A DNA stretch of 64,000 nt, taken from positions 434,001 through 498,000 of the forward strand of contig NZ_FWXV01000008.1 of NCBI RefSeq assembly GCF_900176515.1, in the 5' to 3' direction. Source of the stretch: Kibdelosporangium aridum (GTDB lineage Bacteria > Actinomycetota > Actinomycetes > Mycobacteriales > Pseudonocardiaceae). The notes under the pieces were generated by a model that saw only the letters and a program-made list of their open reading frames with translations, did not search any database and was not told where the DNA came from. Positions 43,711-53,700 of the stretch are shown here, piece after piece; position 1 is the first letter of the stretch, and the number at the start of each line of letters is the position of its first letter. A program made the translations under genes and the position numbers.

Positions 43711-45409
43711 CTCCCGTGAGTTCGGCGAACTGGTCGTCGCGCCACTCCTCGCAGGTTGTGTTTTCCTGCGCTATCCGGTCTTCGCGGCCGCGCAGTTCGA
43801 AACGGCGGATCTTGCCCGACAAGGTTTTGGGCAGTGTGTGGAACTCGATCCGGCGGACCCGCTGGTACGGATTCAGCCGCTCCCGGGCGTGTCGCAGGAT
43901 TGACAGTGCTGTTTCCTTTGTCGGCTCGTGGCCGGGTGCGAGCGCGATGTAGGCCTTCGGCACGGCCAGCCGCACCGGGTCCGGGGCGGGCACGACGGCG
44001 GCCTCGGCCACGGCCGGGTGCTCGACGAGGACCGACTCCAGCTCGAACGGACTGATCTTGTAGTCACTGGCTTTGAACACGTCGTCGGTGCGGCCCACGT
44101 AGAAGATGTACCCGTCCGCGTCCACAGTGGCCACATCGCCGGTGTGGTAGTAGCCGTCGGCCATCGCCTCGCCCGTGCGGTCGGGATCGCCTTGGTAGCC
44201 CTTCATGAGGGACAGCGGCCGCTGGGCGAGGTCCAGGCAGATCTCTCCCTCGCCAGGCCCATCCAGCTGCTTGCCGGTGGCCGGGTCGACCAGTACCACT
44301 GGGACGCCCGGCAGCGGCCGGCCCATCGAGCCCGGCTTCACTTCGGCGCCAGGGGTGTTGCCGACCTGGGCGGTGGTTTCCGTCTGGCCGAATCCGTCCC
44401 GGATGGTCAGTCCCCACGCCCGCCGAACCTGGTCGATCACCTCGGGGTTGAGTGGCTCGCCCGCGCCGATCAGTTCGCGCAGACCGCTGGGCCGCTTGCC
44501 CAGGTCGGCGTTGATCAGCATGCGCCACACCGTCGGCGGGGCACAGAAGCTGTTGACCCGCCGTTCCCGCAGTTGCTGGAGCAGTGCGGGGGCATCGAAC
44601 CGGCCGTAGTTGTAGACGAAGATCGTGGCCTCGGCGATCCACGGCGCGAAGAAACACGACCAGGCGTGCTTGGCCCACCCCGGTGAGGAAATGTTCAGGT
44701 GCACGTCGCCGGGCTGGATTCCGAGGAAGTACATGGTCGCCAGGTGACCAACGGGGTAGGACACCTGCGTGTGCTCGACCAGTTTGGGCCGGGACGTGGT
44801 TCCTGACGTGAAGTAGAGCAAGGCCGGATCGTCGACGGATGTCTCCGGATGCTTGACCGGCTGCCATTCCTGCGAGGCAGCGTCCCGGAGGTCCGCCCAG
44901 CCCGCAGCCGGACCCACACTGATCCGGGTGTAGTCACCCGGGACATCCTCGAAGCGACCCGTGTCAGCCGCATTGCAGATCACGTGCCGCGTGTTGCTGC
45001 GGGCGATCCGGTCGGTCAGATCAGCGGCGGTGATCGCGGTGGTCGTGGGCAGCAGCACCGCGCCCAGTTTCAGCACCGCCAGCATCGATTCCCACAGCTC
45101 GACTTGATTGCCGAGCATGAGCACCACCGGGTCCCCTTTCTCAACGCTACGCGCGGCCAGCCACGTGGCCAGGCGGTCGGATGCCCGGGCCATCTCGGCG
45201 AAACTGCGTTCGATGCAAGAGCCGTCTTCCTCGGCAATCACCAGAGCCGGGCGGTCGTTGTCGTGGGCGATCGCGTCGAACCAGTCGACTGCCCAGTTGA
45301 ACCGATCTCTCAGCTCCGGCCATCGGAATTCGGCTACAGCACGCTCATGCTGCCCACGCAACGCGAGCAACTGGTCCCGGCTCGCTCGATACGCCCCGGT
45401 CATGTCCAT
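43694..45409 (-). CDS. Acyl-CoA synthetase (AMP-binding)
   Basis: A 571-residue ANL-family ligase of medium-chain/ACSM-like build. Visible are the P-loop YFTSGTTSRPKLVEH, the GFGQTETT motif (residues about 365-372), the hinge YHTGDVATVDADGYIFYVGR with the DVFKASDYKISPFE region, and the C-terminal PKTLSGKIRR with its catalytic Lys. ATG 45409 follows AGGAG at 6 bp. It is the middle gene of the permease-synthetase-dehydrogenase operon. It would activate an imported acid to its CoA ester; the next step (dehydrogenation) is broken here. Confidence 0.92.
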   Translation of the reverse strand: MDMTGAYRASRDQLLALRGQHERAVAEFRWPELRDRFNWAVDWFDAIAHDNDRPALVIAEEDGSCIERSFAEMARASDRLATWLAARSVEKGDPVVLMLGNQVELWESMLAVLKLGAVLLPTTTAITAADLTDRIARSNTRHVICNAADTGRFEDVPGDYTRISVGPAAGWADLRDAASQEWQPVKHPETSVDDPALLYFTSGTTSRPKLVEHTQVSYPVGHLATMYFLGIQPGDVHLNISSPGWAKHAWSCFFAPWIAEATIFVYNYGRFDAPALLQQLRERRVNSFCAPPTVWRMLINADLGKRPSGLRELIGAGEPLNPEVIDQVRRAWGLTIRDGFGQTETTAQVGNTPGAEVKPGSMGRPLPGVPVVLVDPATGKQLDGPGEGEICLDLAQRPLSLMKGYQGDPDRTGEAMADGYYHTGDVATVDADGYIFYVGRTDDVFKASDYKISPFELESVLVEHPAVAEAAVVPAPDPVRLAVPKAYIALAPGHEPTKETALSILRHARERLNPYQRVRRIEFHTLPKTLSGKIRRFELRGREDRIAQENTTCEEWRDDQFAELTGDGRDR

Positions 45410-45453
45410 CGTGGACTCCTCATAACTCGGCGGAATCTCGCCCCTGCAACAGG

Positions 45454-46809
45454 TCAGGCGGTGGTGGGCTCGGGCTCTTCGTGCTGGGGCTGTTGTTCGT
45501 GTTCCAGGGCGCGGTTGCGGGTCTCGGCCAGCATGGAGACGCTCACCAGGGAGAGCAGGGCGATCAGTGAGAGCATCACGCCGATCGCGATGCTGCCGAA
45601 GGACGCGGCGAGACCGGGCGCGACCAGCGGGGGAATGGCCCCGCCGAGGACCCCGGCGAGGTTGTAGCCAAGCCCGGCGCCGGTGTAACGGTGCCGAGCG
45701 GTGAACAACTCGGGCAGGTAGGAGCCTGCCGGGCCGTAGGCGATCGCGAAGATCACCAGGGTGCCCGACAGCCCGATCGCGAACGCGGCGGCGCTGCCGG
45801 TGTCCAGCAGCGGGAACAGCACCAGGGCCCACAGGATGCCGGCCACGCACGAGACACGGATGACGTTGCGGCGCCCGAACCGGTCCGACACAGTCCCGGC
45901 GATCATCGTCACGATCCCGAACAGCACCGCGGCACCGATGCCCATGCCGAGGACGACCGGACGGGACAGTCCCGCGCCCTTCGGGTTGGTGCCGTAGCTG
46001 GTCAGGTAGGCCGTGCCCATGTAGAAGAACGCGAACAGCATGGCCAGCGCACCGGCCGACAGCAGCACCTCACGCGGCTGGGCCCGCATCGCCTCCAGGA
46101 ACGGCACCCGCCTCGGGTTCGTCTCGGCGCGGGTCTGGGCCGCGCGGAACGCCGGAGTCTCCTCAATACTCACCCGGACGTAGAGACCCACCAGGACCAG
46201 CACGATCGAGAACAGGAACGGGATCCGCCAGCCATAGGACAGGAACGCCTCGTCGGTGTCGCCCATGATCAGACCGGTCGCCAGGAACGTGCCACTGGAC
46301 AGGGCAAAGGCGATCGCCGGACCGATCTGAGGGAACACGCCGTAGAAGCCACGCCGGTGCATGGGCGCGTACTCCGCAGTGAGCAGCGTCGCGCCTGCCC
46401 ACTCGCCCCCGACGGCGAAGCCCTGCGCGAAGCGCAGCACGACCAGGGTGATCGGGGCGGCGACCCCGATAGTGGCGGCCCCGGGAAGCAGCCCGATCAG
46501 CACGGTCGCTATGCCCATCAGCAGCAGTGTCGAGATCAGGGTGCGTTTGCGGCCGATCCGGTCGCCGAAGTGACCGAACACGATCGCGCCGACCGGGCGG
46601 GCAATGAACGCCACCGCGAACGTCGCGAACGAGGCCACCGTGCCCGCCGTGGAACCCAGCGCCGGGAAAAAGACCTTGGGGAATACCAACGCCGCGGCGG
46701 TGCCGTAGATGAAGAAGTCGTAGAACTCGATGGTCGTGCCTGCACAACTGGCGGCCGCGACACGCCACAGCGGGACTGGCGGGCTTGTGCTGGGTTGCGA
46801 AGTGGACAT
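45454..46809 (-). CDS. MFS transporter, MHS type (third copy)
   Basis: A 451-residue 12-TM symporter with GTTIEFYDFFIYGTAAALVF, GHFGDRIGRKRTL and FAQGFAVGGEWAGATLLTAEY, as in the two MHS permeases in the left part. ATG 46809 follows GAGGAG. It is the first gene of the minus-strand operon and is divergent from a GAF-LuxR regulator. It imports an organic acid or betaine for the following synthetase. Confidence 0.9.
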   Translation of the reverse strand: MSTSQPSTSPPVPLWRVAAASCAGTTIEFYDFFIYGTAAALVFPKVFFPALGSTAGTVASFATFAVAFIARPVGAIVFGHFGDRIGRKRTLISTLLLMGIATVLIGLLPGAATIGVAAPITLVVLRFAQGFAVGGEWAGATLLTAEYAPMHRRGFYGVFPQIGPAIAFALSSGTFLATGLIMGDTDEAFLSYGWRIPFLFSIVLVLVGLYVRVSIEETPAFRAAQTRAETNPRRVPFLEAMRAQPREVLLSAGALAMLFAFFYMGTAYLTSYGTNPKGAGLSRPVVLGMGIGAAVLFGIVTMIAGTVSDRFGRRNVIRVSCVAGILWALVLFPLLDTGSAAAFAIGLSGTLVIFAIAYGPAGSYLPELFTARHRYTGAGLGYNLAGVLGGAIPPLVAPGLAASFGSIAIGVMLSLIALLSLVSVSMLAETRNRALEHEQQPQHEEPEPTTA

Positions 46810-46840
46810 CGAGGCTCCTCGTCGAGCTCGGGCTGAAGGT

Positions 46841-46952
46841 GCTGGGTGAGCCAAAACTGCTGTTGAGGGGTCTCCTCACCAGGTACGGAGGCTGGGTGAG
46901 CGCGTATCATCCGGATGGCTCGGCAGCGCTCGCTACCCCCGGACAGGGGTAG
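46841..46952. promoter_or_regulatory. Repeats in the permease/GAF-LuxR divergent promoter
   Basis: GCTGGGTGAGC occurs twice in direct orientation (46841-46851 and 46891-46901), and CTACCCC-CGGACA-GGGGTAG (46933-46952) is a perfect 7-bp inverted repeat. All lie in the 204-bp gap between the divergent genes. They are likely binding sites for the GAF-LuxR regulator or a second factor. Confidence 0.5.
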
Positions 46953-47013
46953 TGCCCGGCCGGGCCGGGCGGGTTCGCTGCCGGGAACGGCACCGACGAA
47001 CGCAGGAGGTCAC

Positions 47014-47856
47014 GTGTCCGCCCTGCTAAGGCCGGCTGACGGGGAGCTCTACCGGCGTGCCCTGCGTGGGATCCGCAGCCGGACCGGAGTGCCGCTGGCC
47101 TTCGCTGGTCAGATCCGCGACCAACGACTGGTGCTCTGCGAGTTCCTCGGCGCGCGGACGACCGGGCTCCGCGATCTGCACGTCGAACCAGGCAAGGGCG
47201 TGGGCGGAACAGTGCTGCAACGGGTCCGCCCATACGGGGTGTCCGACTACCGAGCGGCCCGCTCGATCACGCACGACTACGACGATCCCGTGCTGGGCGA
47301 AGGCATCCACGCGACGGTCGCCGTCCCAGTCGCGACGTACGGCCAAGTCCGCGGCGTGCTGTACGCCGCTGTCCGCTCGGACCTGCCGCTAGGCACACGC
47401 ACCATCGACGCACTCGTCGGCATCGCCAACGACGTCGCGCGCGAACTGGCGGTGCGCGACGAGGTCGACCACCGGCTGAAACTGCTCGGCACGACCGCCG
47501 TGAAACCTGATCCCGCAGGCCAGGAACAGCTCCGCGAGCTGCACGCGGAGCTGCGCGGCATCGTGGCAGACGTTCCGCCCGGACCGCTCCACGACCGGTT
47601 ACGCCGTGCATGCGACCGGATCAACGCCCTGAGCGGCCCGGTACCGGATCCGGCCTCGCAAACAACGCTGTCTCCACGGGAAATCGACGTGCTCAGCCAG
47701 GTTGCCCTCGGCTGCAGCAACGCCGGGGCTGCCGAACGACTGGCCGTCAAGCCCGAAACGGTGAAGGCGTACCTGCGCAGCGCCATGAGCAAGCTCGCGG
47801 TCCACAACCGCTACCAGGCCGTCCTGGCCGCCCGACGGCTCGGGTTTCTCCCCTGA
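47014..47856 (+). CDS. GAF-LuxR transcriptional regulator
   Basis: A 280-residue regulator. A GAF domain occupies about residues 10-150 (LHVEPGKGVGGTVLQ, YAAVRSDLPLG), and a LuxR helix-turn-helix the C-terminus (LSPREIDVLSQVALGCSN and KPETVKAYLRSAM). This domain order is typical of regulators of degradation operons in actinomycetes. GTG 47014 follows AGGAGGT at 47004-47010. It faces the permease-synthetase-dehydrogenase operon and probably senses its substrate with the GAF domain. Confidence 0.87.
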   Translation: MSALLRPADGELYRRALRGIRSRTGVPLAFAGQIRDQRLVLCEFLGARTTGLRDLHVEPGKGVGGTVLQRVRPYGVSDYRAARSITHDYDDPVLGEGIHATVAVPVATYGQVRGVLYAAVRSDLPLGTRTIDALVGIANDVARELAVRDEVDHRLKLLGTTAVKPDPAGQEQLRELHAELRGIVADVPPGPLHDRLRRACDRINALSGPVPDPASQTTLSPREIDVLSQVALGCSNAGAAERLAVKPETVKAYLRSAMSKLAVHNRYQAVLAARRLGFLP

Positions 47857-47983
47857 CTGCTCGACGGCGTCGACGCAAGTCGTCAAGGGTTCGCAAGGTC
47901 ACCTCACTGCTGTGGAGAGGCGATCGCCGTGGTGGCCGCGGTCGTCGCGTGGCCACGGCGCACGCGGCCGACCGGAGGCGACG

Positions 47984-48154
47984 GTGTGCACGTCCCTGGC
48001 CCACCAGGTGCTGAGTATTCATCCGATGGCCCTGCGAATGGCCGACAAATGGGCGCGCGAGGAAATTCCCGCCGACCAGGTACGCGATCGAGTTCTCACA
48101 CTGATCAACCACGCGTTCGACCTACTTGGCCACGGCCTCAGGCACGTTGAGTGA
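47984..48154 (+). CDS. Small hypothetical protein, 56 residues
   Basis: GTG 47984 sits 5 bp behind a perfect GGAGG (47974-47978) and opens 56 codons with good third-position GC bias. The product is helical and amphipathic (MADKWAREEIPADQVRDRV, LTLINHAFDLLGHGL) with no signal peptide and one Cys at position 2. No family known to me. It ends 14 bp before a SARP-like repeat that precedes the candidate precursor peptide, so it may be the tail of the regulator transcript or belong to the peptide locus. Confidence 0.55.
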   Translation: MCTSLAHQVLSIHPMALRMADKWAREEIPADQVRDRVLTLINHAFDLLGHGLRHVE

Positions 48155-48168
48155 TCGACGCCAGGCGA

Positions 48169-48198
48169 TTGGTACGCCGACTGGACCGTGACTATCAC
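48169..48198 (+). promoter_or_regulatory. SARP-type direct repeat before the precursor peptide
   Basis: TTGGTAC (48169-48175), 4 bp, ACTGGAC (48180-48186): heptamers with an 11-bp period. TATCAC at 48193-48198 follows 6 bp later as a -10. The first heptamer is identical to two in the site behind the DUF885 gene. Such repeats in place of a -35 are typical of SARP activators. Confidence 0.55.
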
Positions 48199-48285
48199 CC
48201 GTAACGGCGATGCGCGTACAGTCGGCGGTGGTGCAGGGTTACCGGTGCCGCAATGTCCATAGGGGTAGACAGGGGTGAATGTTCG

Positions 48286-48390
48286 ATGATCGAGGATGTG
48301 GACCTCGAGATCGCGTTCGAGTCGTACTCGCAAGACTATGACAAGCCTATCGACGAGATCTTCGGGTTCGTCACGCGGTCCGAAGGGTAA
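48286..48390 (+). CDS. Candidate ribosomal precursor peptide (34 residues)
   Basis: ATG 48286 follows AGGGGTGA and encodes 34 residues ending in TAA, 21 bp before the SagB-type gene. The first half is strongly acidic (MIEDVDLEIAFESYS), like many leader peptides; the end, DEIFGFVTRSEG, is a possible core. Ser and Thr are present but no Cys. A longer in-frame start (ATG 48253) adds 11 residues, including one Cys, but lacks a ribosome site. Small size, acidity and position before a SagB-type dehydrogenase and an exporter suggest a RiPP precursor; no known precursor family is recognised. Confidence 0.5.
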   Translation: MIEDVDLEIAFESYSQDYDKPIDEIFGFVTRSEG

Positions 48391-48411
48391 TAGCCCGACG
48401 ACCGTTTTCCC

Positions 48412-49488
48412 ATGAATCACCAAACCGTTCAGGTTCGGGTTTCCTCGTGTGGCGTGTCCTTTTGGGACTCCGGGAAACTCGTTTGGGATGACACCCTCGG
48501 GCACCGTCAATTCGCTCTGGTTGATGGTGCCGAAGCGTTGTTGCGCTGGTTCTCGGCGTGGAAACCGTTGGAATCCACGGACACCATGACCGACGATCCG
48601 GTGCTCCGTGAGCGTTACGCGAAGATCGCCAGGATCTTTCTGGACCACGACATTCTGGTCGCGGAAGGATCGCCTCGGCACAGGTTCGAGGAGTCGGCCG
48701 TCTCGGCTTTCAAGCCGTGGGGCCGGCTCGCGTCCGCGTTCCACTTCTCCACTCGCAACCTGGCGGGCGAATCGGCGATGTCACCTGAGGACTACGACGC
48801 CATGCTCGTCGAGAACCTCAAGCTCGGGCCGCCGCCACGGGCGCACCGGACGTTCACCGGGGCCCCGGTCGTCGAGCTGCCCGACTGGTCCGCGGCGAAC
48901 TGGCGAGAACGTGATCTCCTCAACCTGCTGTATCAGCGACGCAGTGACCGGAAGTTCGTCGACAAGCCGATTCCGCTGGAATCGGCGGCGGCCTTGCTGA
49001 AGGTTTCCGCAGGCATTGTCGAAATCGACGAACAATCGCAGACGGTGTTCAAGACCTCACCGTCGGGTGGCGGCCGGCATCCCACCGAGGTTTACGTCCT
49101 CATACGCGCGGTCGACGGGATCGATCCGGGCGTTTATCACTACAATCCGACCGCGCACACGCTTGCACTTATTGGTGGACCGTGTAGCGACGATGACTTT
49201 TCGCGTATTGTCACCGAACAGGCCTGGACCGAGAATTCGGCGATGGTGGTCTTCTACACCGCGGTCCTGGAACGAAGCATGTGGAAATACCGCACGGCCC
49301 GAATCTACCGCGTACTGCATTTCGACGTCGGACACCTCAATCAGACGGTATATCTCCTGGTCACCGCCCTAGGTCTGGGCATGACGTTCACCTCGGCGGT
49401 CCGCGACGAACTCGTGGAGCAGCTGCTTGGTCTCGATCCGGCCGGGGAACTGGTGATGGGATGCGCGGTGATCGGAAACAAAGCGTGA
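48412..49488 (+). CDS. SagB-type FMN dehydrogenase (nitroreductase fold)
   Basis: A 358-residue protein. The first about 160 residues are a variable N-terminal region; the rest is the SagB/ThcOx nitroreductase domain with LYQRRSDRKFVDKPIPLE, the FMN-binding SPSGGGRHPTEVYVLI, DPGVYHYNPTAHTLAL and FDVGHLNQTVYLLVTALGLG. SagB enzymes oxidise azolines to azoles in azole-containing peptides, working with a YcaO cyclodehydratase, which is absent here. No ribosome site is seen before ATG 48412. The stop overlaps the start of the exporter (GTGA), so the genes form a unit with the small peptide gene upstream. Confidence 0.85.
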   Translation: MNHQTVQVRVSSCGVSFWDSGKLVWDDTLGHRQFALVDGAEALLRWFSAWKPLESTDTMTDDPVLRERYAKIARIFLDHDILVAEGSPRHRFEESAVSAFKPWGRLASAFHFSTRNLAGESAMSPEDYDAMLVENLKLGPPPRAHRTFTGAPVVELPDWSAANWRERDLLNLLYQRRSDRKFVDKPIPLESAAALLKVSAGIVEIDEQSQTVFKTSPSGGGRHPTEVYVLIRAVDGIDPGVYHYNPTAHTLALIGGPCSDDDFSRIVTEQAWTENSAMVVFYTAVLERSMWKYRTARIYRVLHFDVGHLNQTVYLLVTALGLGMTFTSAVRDELVEQLLGLDPAGELVMGCAVIGNKA

Positions 49489-50729
49489 CGTCGGCTCCCG
49501 AGCGCGTCGGCTACCGCGAGGCGCTCGCGAACCGCGAGTTCCGGGCCCTGTTCCTCGGCCGGAGCCTCTCGACGGCCGGTGACTACCTGGCCAGGGCCGC
49601 GTTGATGATCGCGGTGTACGAGCGGACCGAGTCCGCCGGCCTGATGGCCGTGACGTTCGGGTTGACCATGCTCCCTGACCTGCTCGGCGGTCCGCTGCTG
49701 GCCGGCCTGGCGGATCGGTATCCCCGCCGGACCGTCATGATCTGCTCGGACGTCGGCCGCGCGATGTTGTTGCTGTGCATGGCGATTCCGGGAATGCCGT
49801 TGGCCGGGCTGTGGCTGCTGGTGATCGCGACCCGGTTGCTGGACACGCCGTTCAACGGCGCGCACACCGCCACCCTGTCCGTGGCGCTGACCGGCGAGTC
49901 CTTCGTGACCGCCACCTCGATGAACCTGCAGGTCGCTCACCTGGGATACGCACTGGGCTACGGGCTTTCCGGCGTGATGGTCGGCTGGCTCGGGATCAGC
50001 GGGGTGCTTGTGCTCAACGCCGCCACCTTCCTCGGGTCCGCCGCCCTGATCCGCTTCGGCGTGCGGCTGCGGCCCGCGACGGCCGCCGAGACGGATGCCA
50101 GCCCATGGTTGGCCTCATTGCGGTCAGCCGTCGTTTTCGTTGCCCGGCATCGGCGGCTGCGCGTCCTCATCCTCTTCACACTGCTGATCGCGATCGCCCC
50201 GATAGGCGTGACGCTCGCCGTTCCGTACGCCGCGCAGTTCGGGGTGGACGTGGCCGCCGCGGGAGTGCTGATGGCGGCCAACTGCACCGGAATCGTCGTC
50301 GGCCTGTGGGCGTACACCCGCTGGGTCAGGCCCGCCAGCCGGTCCCGGCTGATGGCACCGCTCATGGTGTTGACCAGCCTGCCTTTCGTGGCCTTCGTTC
50401 TCCAGCCCGGTGTCTGGGCAGGCGCCGCGCTGTTCGCCGTTTCCGGTGCCGCCCTGTGCTTCTGGATCCCCCTTGGCGCCGAGTACACCCGGTCCGCTCC
50501 GGACTCGCAGCGCGGTCAGCTGGCCGGCCTGCTCTTCACGTTCATGCGGGTGAGCCAGGGCATCACCGTGGTGCTGTTCGGTGTCCTGGCCGAGTCGTTC
50601 GCGCCGTCGTCGGTGATCACCGGCACTGGCCTGGCTGGTCTGGTCCTGTGCGCACTGCTGCTCGCGGCGTGGCGCGCGGCCACGTCGTCAACCAGAAGCG
50701 AGTCAATCAGAAGCGAGCAGCCGGCGTAG
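49485..50729 (+). CDS. MFS exporter
   Basis: A 414-residue, 12-TM major facilitator of the DHA3/enterobactin-exporter-like type (NREFRALFLGRSLSTAGDYL at the N-terminus, GLADRYPRRTVMI in the TM2-TM3 loop, LVLNAATFLGSAALI). These usually export drugs or siderophore-like products. GTG 49485 overlaps the SagB stop by 4 bp and is thus coupled. Its 3' end overlaps the convergent SARP gene by 27 bp. It probably exports the product of the peptide locus or gives self-resistance. Confidence 0.88.
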   Translation: MTSAPERVGYREALANREFRALFLGRSLSTAGDYLARAALMIAVYERTESAGLMAVTFGLTMLPDLLGGPLLAGLADRYPRRTVMICSDVGRAMLLLCMAIPGMPLAGLWLLVIATRLLDTPFNGAHTATLSVALTGESFVTATSMNLQVAHLGYALGYGLSGVMVGWLGISGVLVLNAATFLGSAALIRFGVRLRPATAAETDASPWLASLRSAVVFVARHRRLRVLILFTLLIAIAPIGVTLAVPYAAQFGVDVAAAGVLMAANCTGIVVGLWAYTRWVRPASRSRLMAPLMVLTSLPFVAFVLQPGVWAGAALFAVSGAALCFWIPLGAEYTRSAPDSQRGQLAGLLFTFMRVSQGITVVLFGVLAESFAPSSVITGTGLAGLVLCALLLAAWRAATSSTRSESIRSEQPA

Positions 50730-53700
50730 CTCGTCAGTGTCCGGAATGGACAGTCCGGACAGTCGGTCCAACGCCTGCTGCCACGAGGATCTCGCCTGCT
50801 CGTGGTCCCCGCTCGCGGCCAGCGCCAAGCCGAGCACATGCAGGGCTTGCGCCTGGCCGAACGGGGAATCGGCGTCGGTGTGCACGGCCAGTGCCTGCTG
50901 GGCGTGTTCCCGCGCGACAAGCAGGTCATGCGCCTCGAACGCGAGCCAGGCCAGCAGCGTCTCGGTGCGCCCTTCAAGGTCGAGCAGCTCCGCGCGCCTG
51001 CTGAGCTCGACGGCCTGGCTGGCGTGCTCCCGTGCCGTGGCCAGGTCACCCCGCTGACGGCACTGGGCCGCCAGCTCCAGCAGTGCGCAGATCTCGCCGC
51101 GGTGGTAGGCGAGGCTACGTGCCATCTCCAGTGCGTTGCGGGCGCACGTGGCCGCCTCGTCGGCGTGTCCGATTCCTTGCTGTGCCGCGGCGACGGTGAC
51201 CAGCGAGTCGACCTGGTCCTGCTCGATGCCGGACTCGTCGGCGACGGCCATCGCTTCGAGCGCGTTGGCCAACGCGGCCTTGTGGTCGCCAGCCAAGCGG
51301 TTGGCGTCGGACAGTCCACGCAGTGTCTTGGTCACGTTGTTCCGCGTCCCGGTTTCCCGGTAGGTGGCAAGGGCCGCCGAGAACTGGTCGATGGCCTCGC
51401 TGAAGCGGCCCCGGCGGACCAGCACATCGCCCAGGACCGTGCGGGACGAGGCCACGGTCACCAAGGTGCCGCTCGCCGGCGCCAGTCGCAGGGCTTCCCG
51501 CGCGGCCCACTCCGCCTGGTCGAGGTGCCCCCGCCGCTCCTCGACCACGCACAAGTTGATCAGTCCGAACAGCCGGACCTTGTCGGACCCGTGTTCCTCG
51601 GCCAGGCGCACGCCCCGTTCGATCTCGTCCACGGCGGGTCTGAGCCTGCCGTCGACGAAATGCAGGATGCCCAGGGCGATCAGTGCCCGTGCCCGGCCCT
51701 CATCGGATTCGCACCGGTCGTAGGCGGCCAGTTCGGCCAAGGTGTGCTCCATCGCCGTGACGCGGTCCTGGAAGCGGAAGGAGATGGAGGCGTGGACATA
51801 GTGCATGGCCGCCTCCGCATGGGCATCCCCCGCCACCCGCGCCGCGGTCAAGGCAGCCTTCGCGGCGACGACTCCTTCGGCCCGGTAGCGGCCACGGGTC
51901 ACCAGGTAAGCGCGTAGCGATTCGACGAGGTGCCACGCGGCGTGCACCGGTCCGCGTTTCGCCGCGTCGAGGATCGCCGCGATGACGTTCGGCCCCTCTT
52001 GGTCCATCCACGCGGACGCCGGCGCCGTGCCGTCGAACGTGGGGCTCGGCACCGCCAGCTCCACTTCGGTTCGTGGCAGCCGGCGCCAGGTCTCCCAGAG
52101 CACGTCAGCGACGGCGTCGAGCCAGCGCACGTAGTACGCGAACAGCCGGGCCCGCACTGCCTCCGCCTCGTCCGGGTTCTCCTCGATCTGGCAGCGTTCC
52201 TCGCTGTAGAGCCGCAACAGGTCGTGGAAGCGGAACCGGTCGGACGCGACCTGCTGGAGCAGTCCCGCGGCGACCAGGTCGGCCAGCAGCTTGCCCGCGC
52301 GCTGCTCGGGCAGCTGGGCGAGGACCGCCACCGCCTGCCTCGTGAAGTCCGGCCCCGGCACCAGGCCCAGCTGCCGGAACAGACGCGCGACCTCGGGTTT
52401 CAGCGCCAGGTAGGACAGGTCGAACACGGCACGTACGGTGGCGCCCGGATCGTCCTCGATCTCCAGCGCGGTGAGCCGGTTGCCGTGCCGTAAGTCGGTG
52501 ACGTATGCCTGCGCCGAGTCGTCGTCCCGTAGCAACAGGTTGGCTCCCGCGATCCGCAGAGCGAGCGGCAGATGGCCGCACAGCTCGGCGATCTCACCCA
52601 ACACGGCGGGATCGTACGGGTGGTCGTGTCCGACGATGGTGTTCAGCAGCGCGACCGACTGCTCAGGGCTGAGCACGTCCAGGTTGACCAGTCGCGCCCC
52701 ACCCAGCGCGGCCAGGCCGCGCAGTGATCTGCGGCTGGTGACCAGCGCCGCCGATCCGGACGTGGTGGGCAGCAGGTTGCGCACCTGCCCGGCGCTGGCC
52801 GCGTTGTCAAGGACCACCAGGACTTTCCGGTCGGCGAGCGCGGTGCGGTAGGCGGCCACGAGGCCATGGAGGTCGTCGGGAAGCTGGTCCGGTGGCAGGC
52901 CGAGCGCCTGCAGGAACCGGGCAAGCACCTGCTCCGCGGTCAGCTCCCGCTCCAACGCGTTGCCAAGCAGGTCGACGAAGAGCTGGCCGTCCGGGAACTG
53001 TGCCCGTAGCTGGTGAGCGACCTGCACGGCCAGCGCGGACTTGCCGACTCCCGGCTGCCCGGAGATCGCCACCACCGGAACACCCGTATCTCCGTCGCGG
53101 GAGAACAGGCTGACGATCTGTTCGTACGTCTCATCCCGGCCGACGAAGTTCTGCAGGCCCGCCGGCAGTTGCCGGGGTACCTGACGCTCGGCCTGCGCGG
53201 TTTCGGTCTCTGGTGGAGCTGGCGCGTGACTCGGCTTCGACGGCAGCGCCAGCGCCGGATCGTTGGTGAGGATCCGCTGGTGCAGCAGCCGAAGCTGCTC
53301 GCTCGGATCCATCCCGACCTCGTCCGCCAGCCTGGTCCGCACGTGCTGGAACGTGGACAGCGCCTCGACCTGACGTCCCGAGCGGTACAGCGCGAGCATC
53401 AACTGGCCGTGCAGCCGTTCCCGGAACGGGTGCAGGGTGGTCAGGTTCTGCAGCTCGGGCAGGAGTTCCGCGTGCCGTCCGATGGCGAGGTCACAGTCGA
53501 CACGGATCTCGATCGCCCGCAGGTGCTCCTCGGTCAGCCGGGTCACTTCGCGTTCCCGGAACGAGCAGGCCGGGATGTCGGCCAACGCCGGGCCACGCCA
53601 CAGGGCGAGGGCCTGGGTGATCAGGTCGGTCCGGGCGGCCGGGTCGGAGGTCTCGTCGGCCTGCTTGACCAGGCCACGGAACCGGACCAGGTCCAGCTCG

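Noticed and set aside
48019..48744. A minus-strand frame across the candidate peptide gene
   Set aside because: No ribosome site; it covers two plus-strand genes and the repeat site, and its translation resembles no protein.
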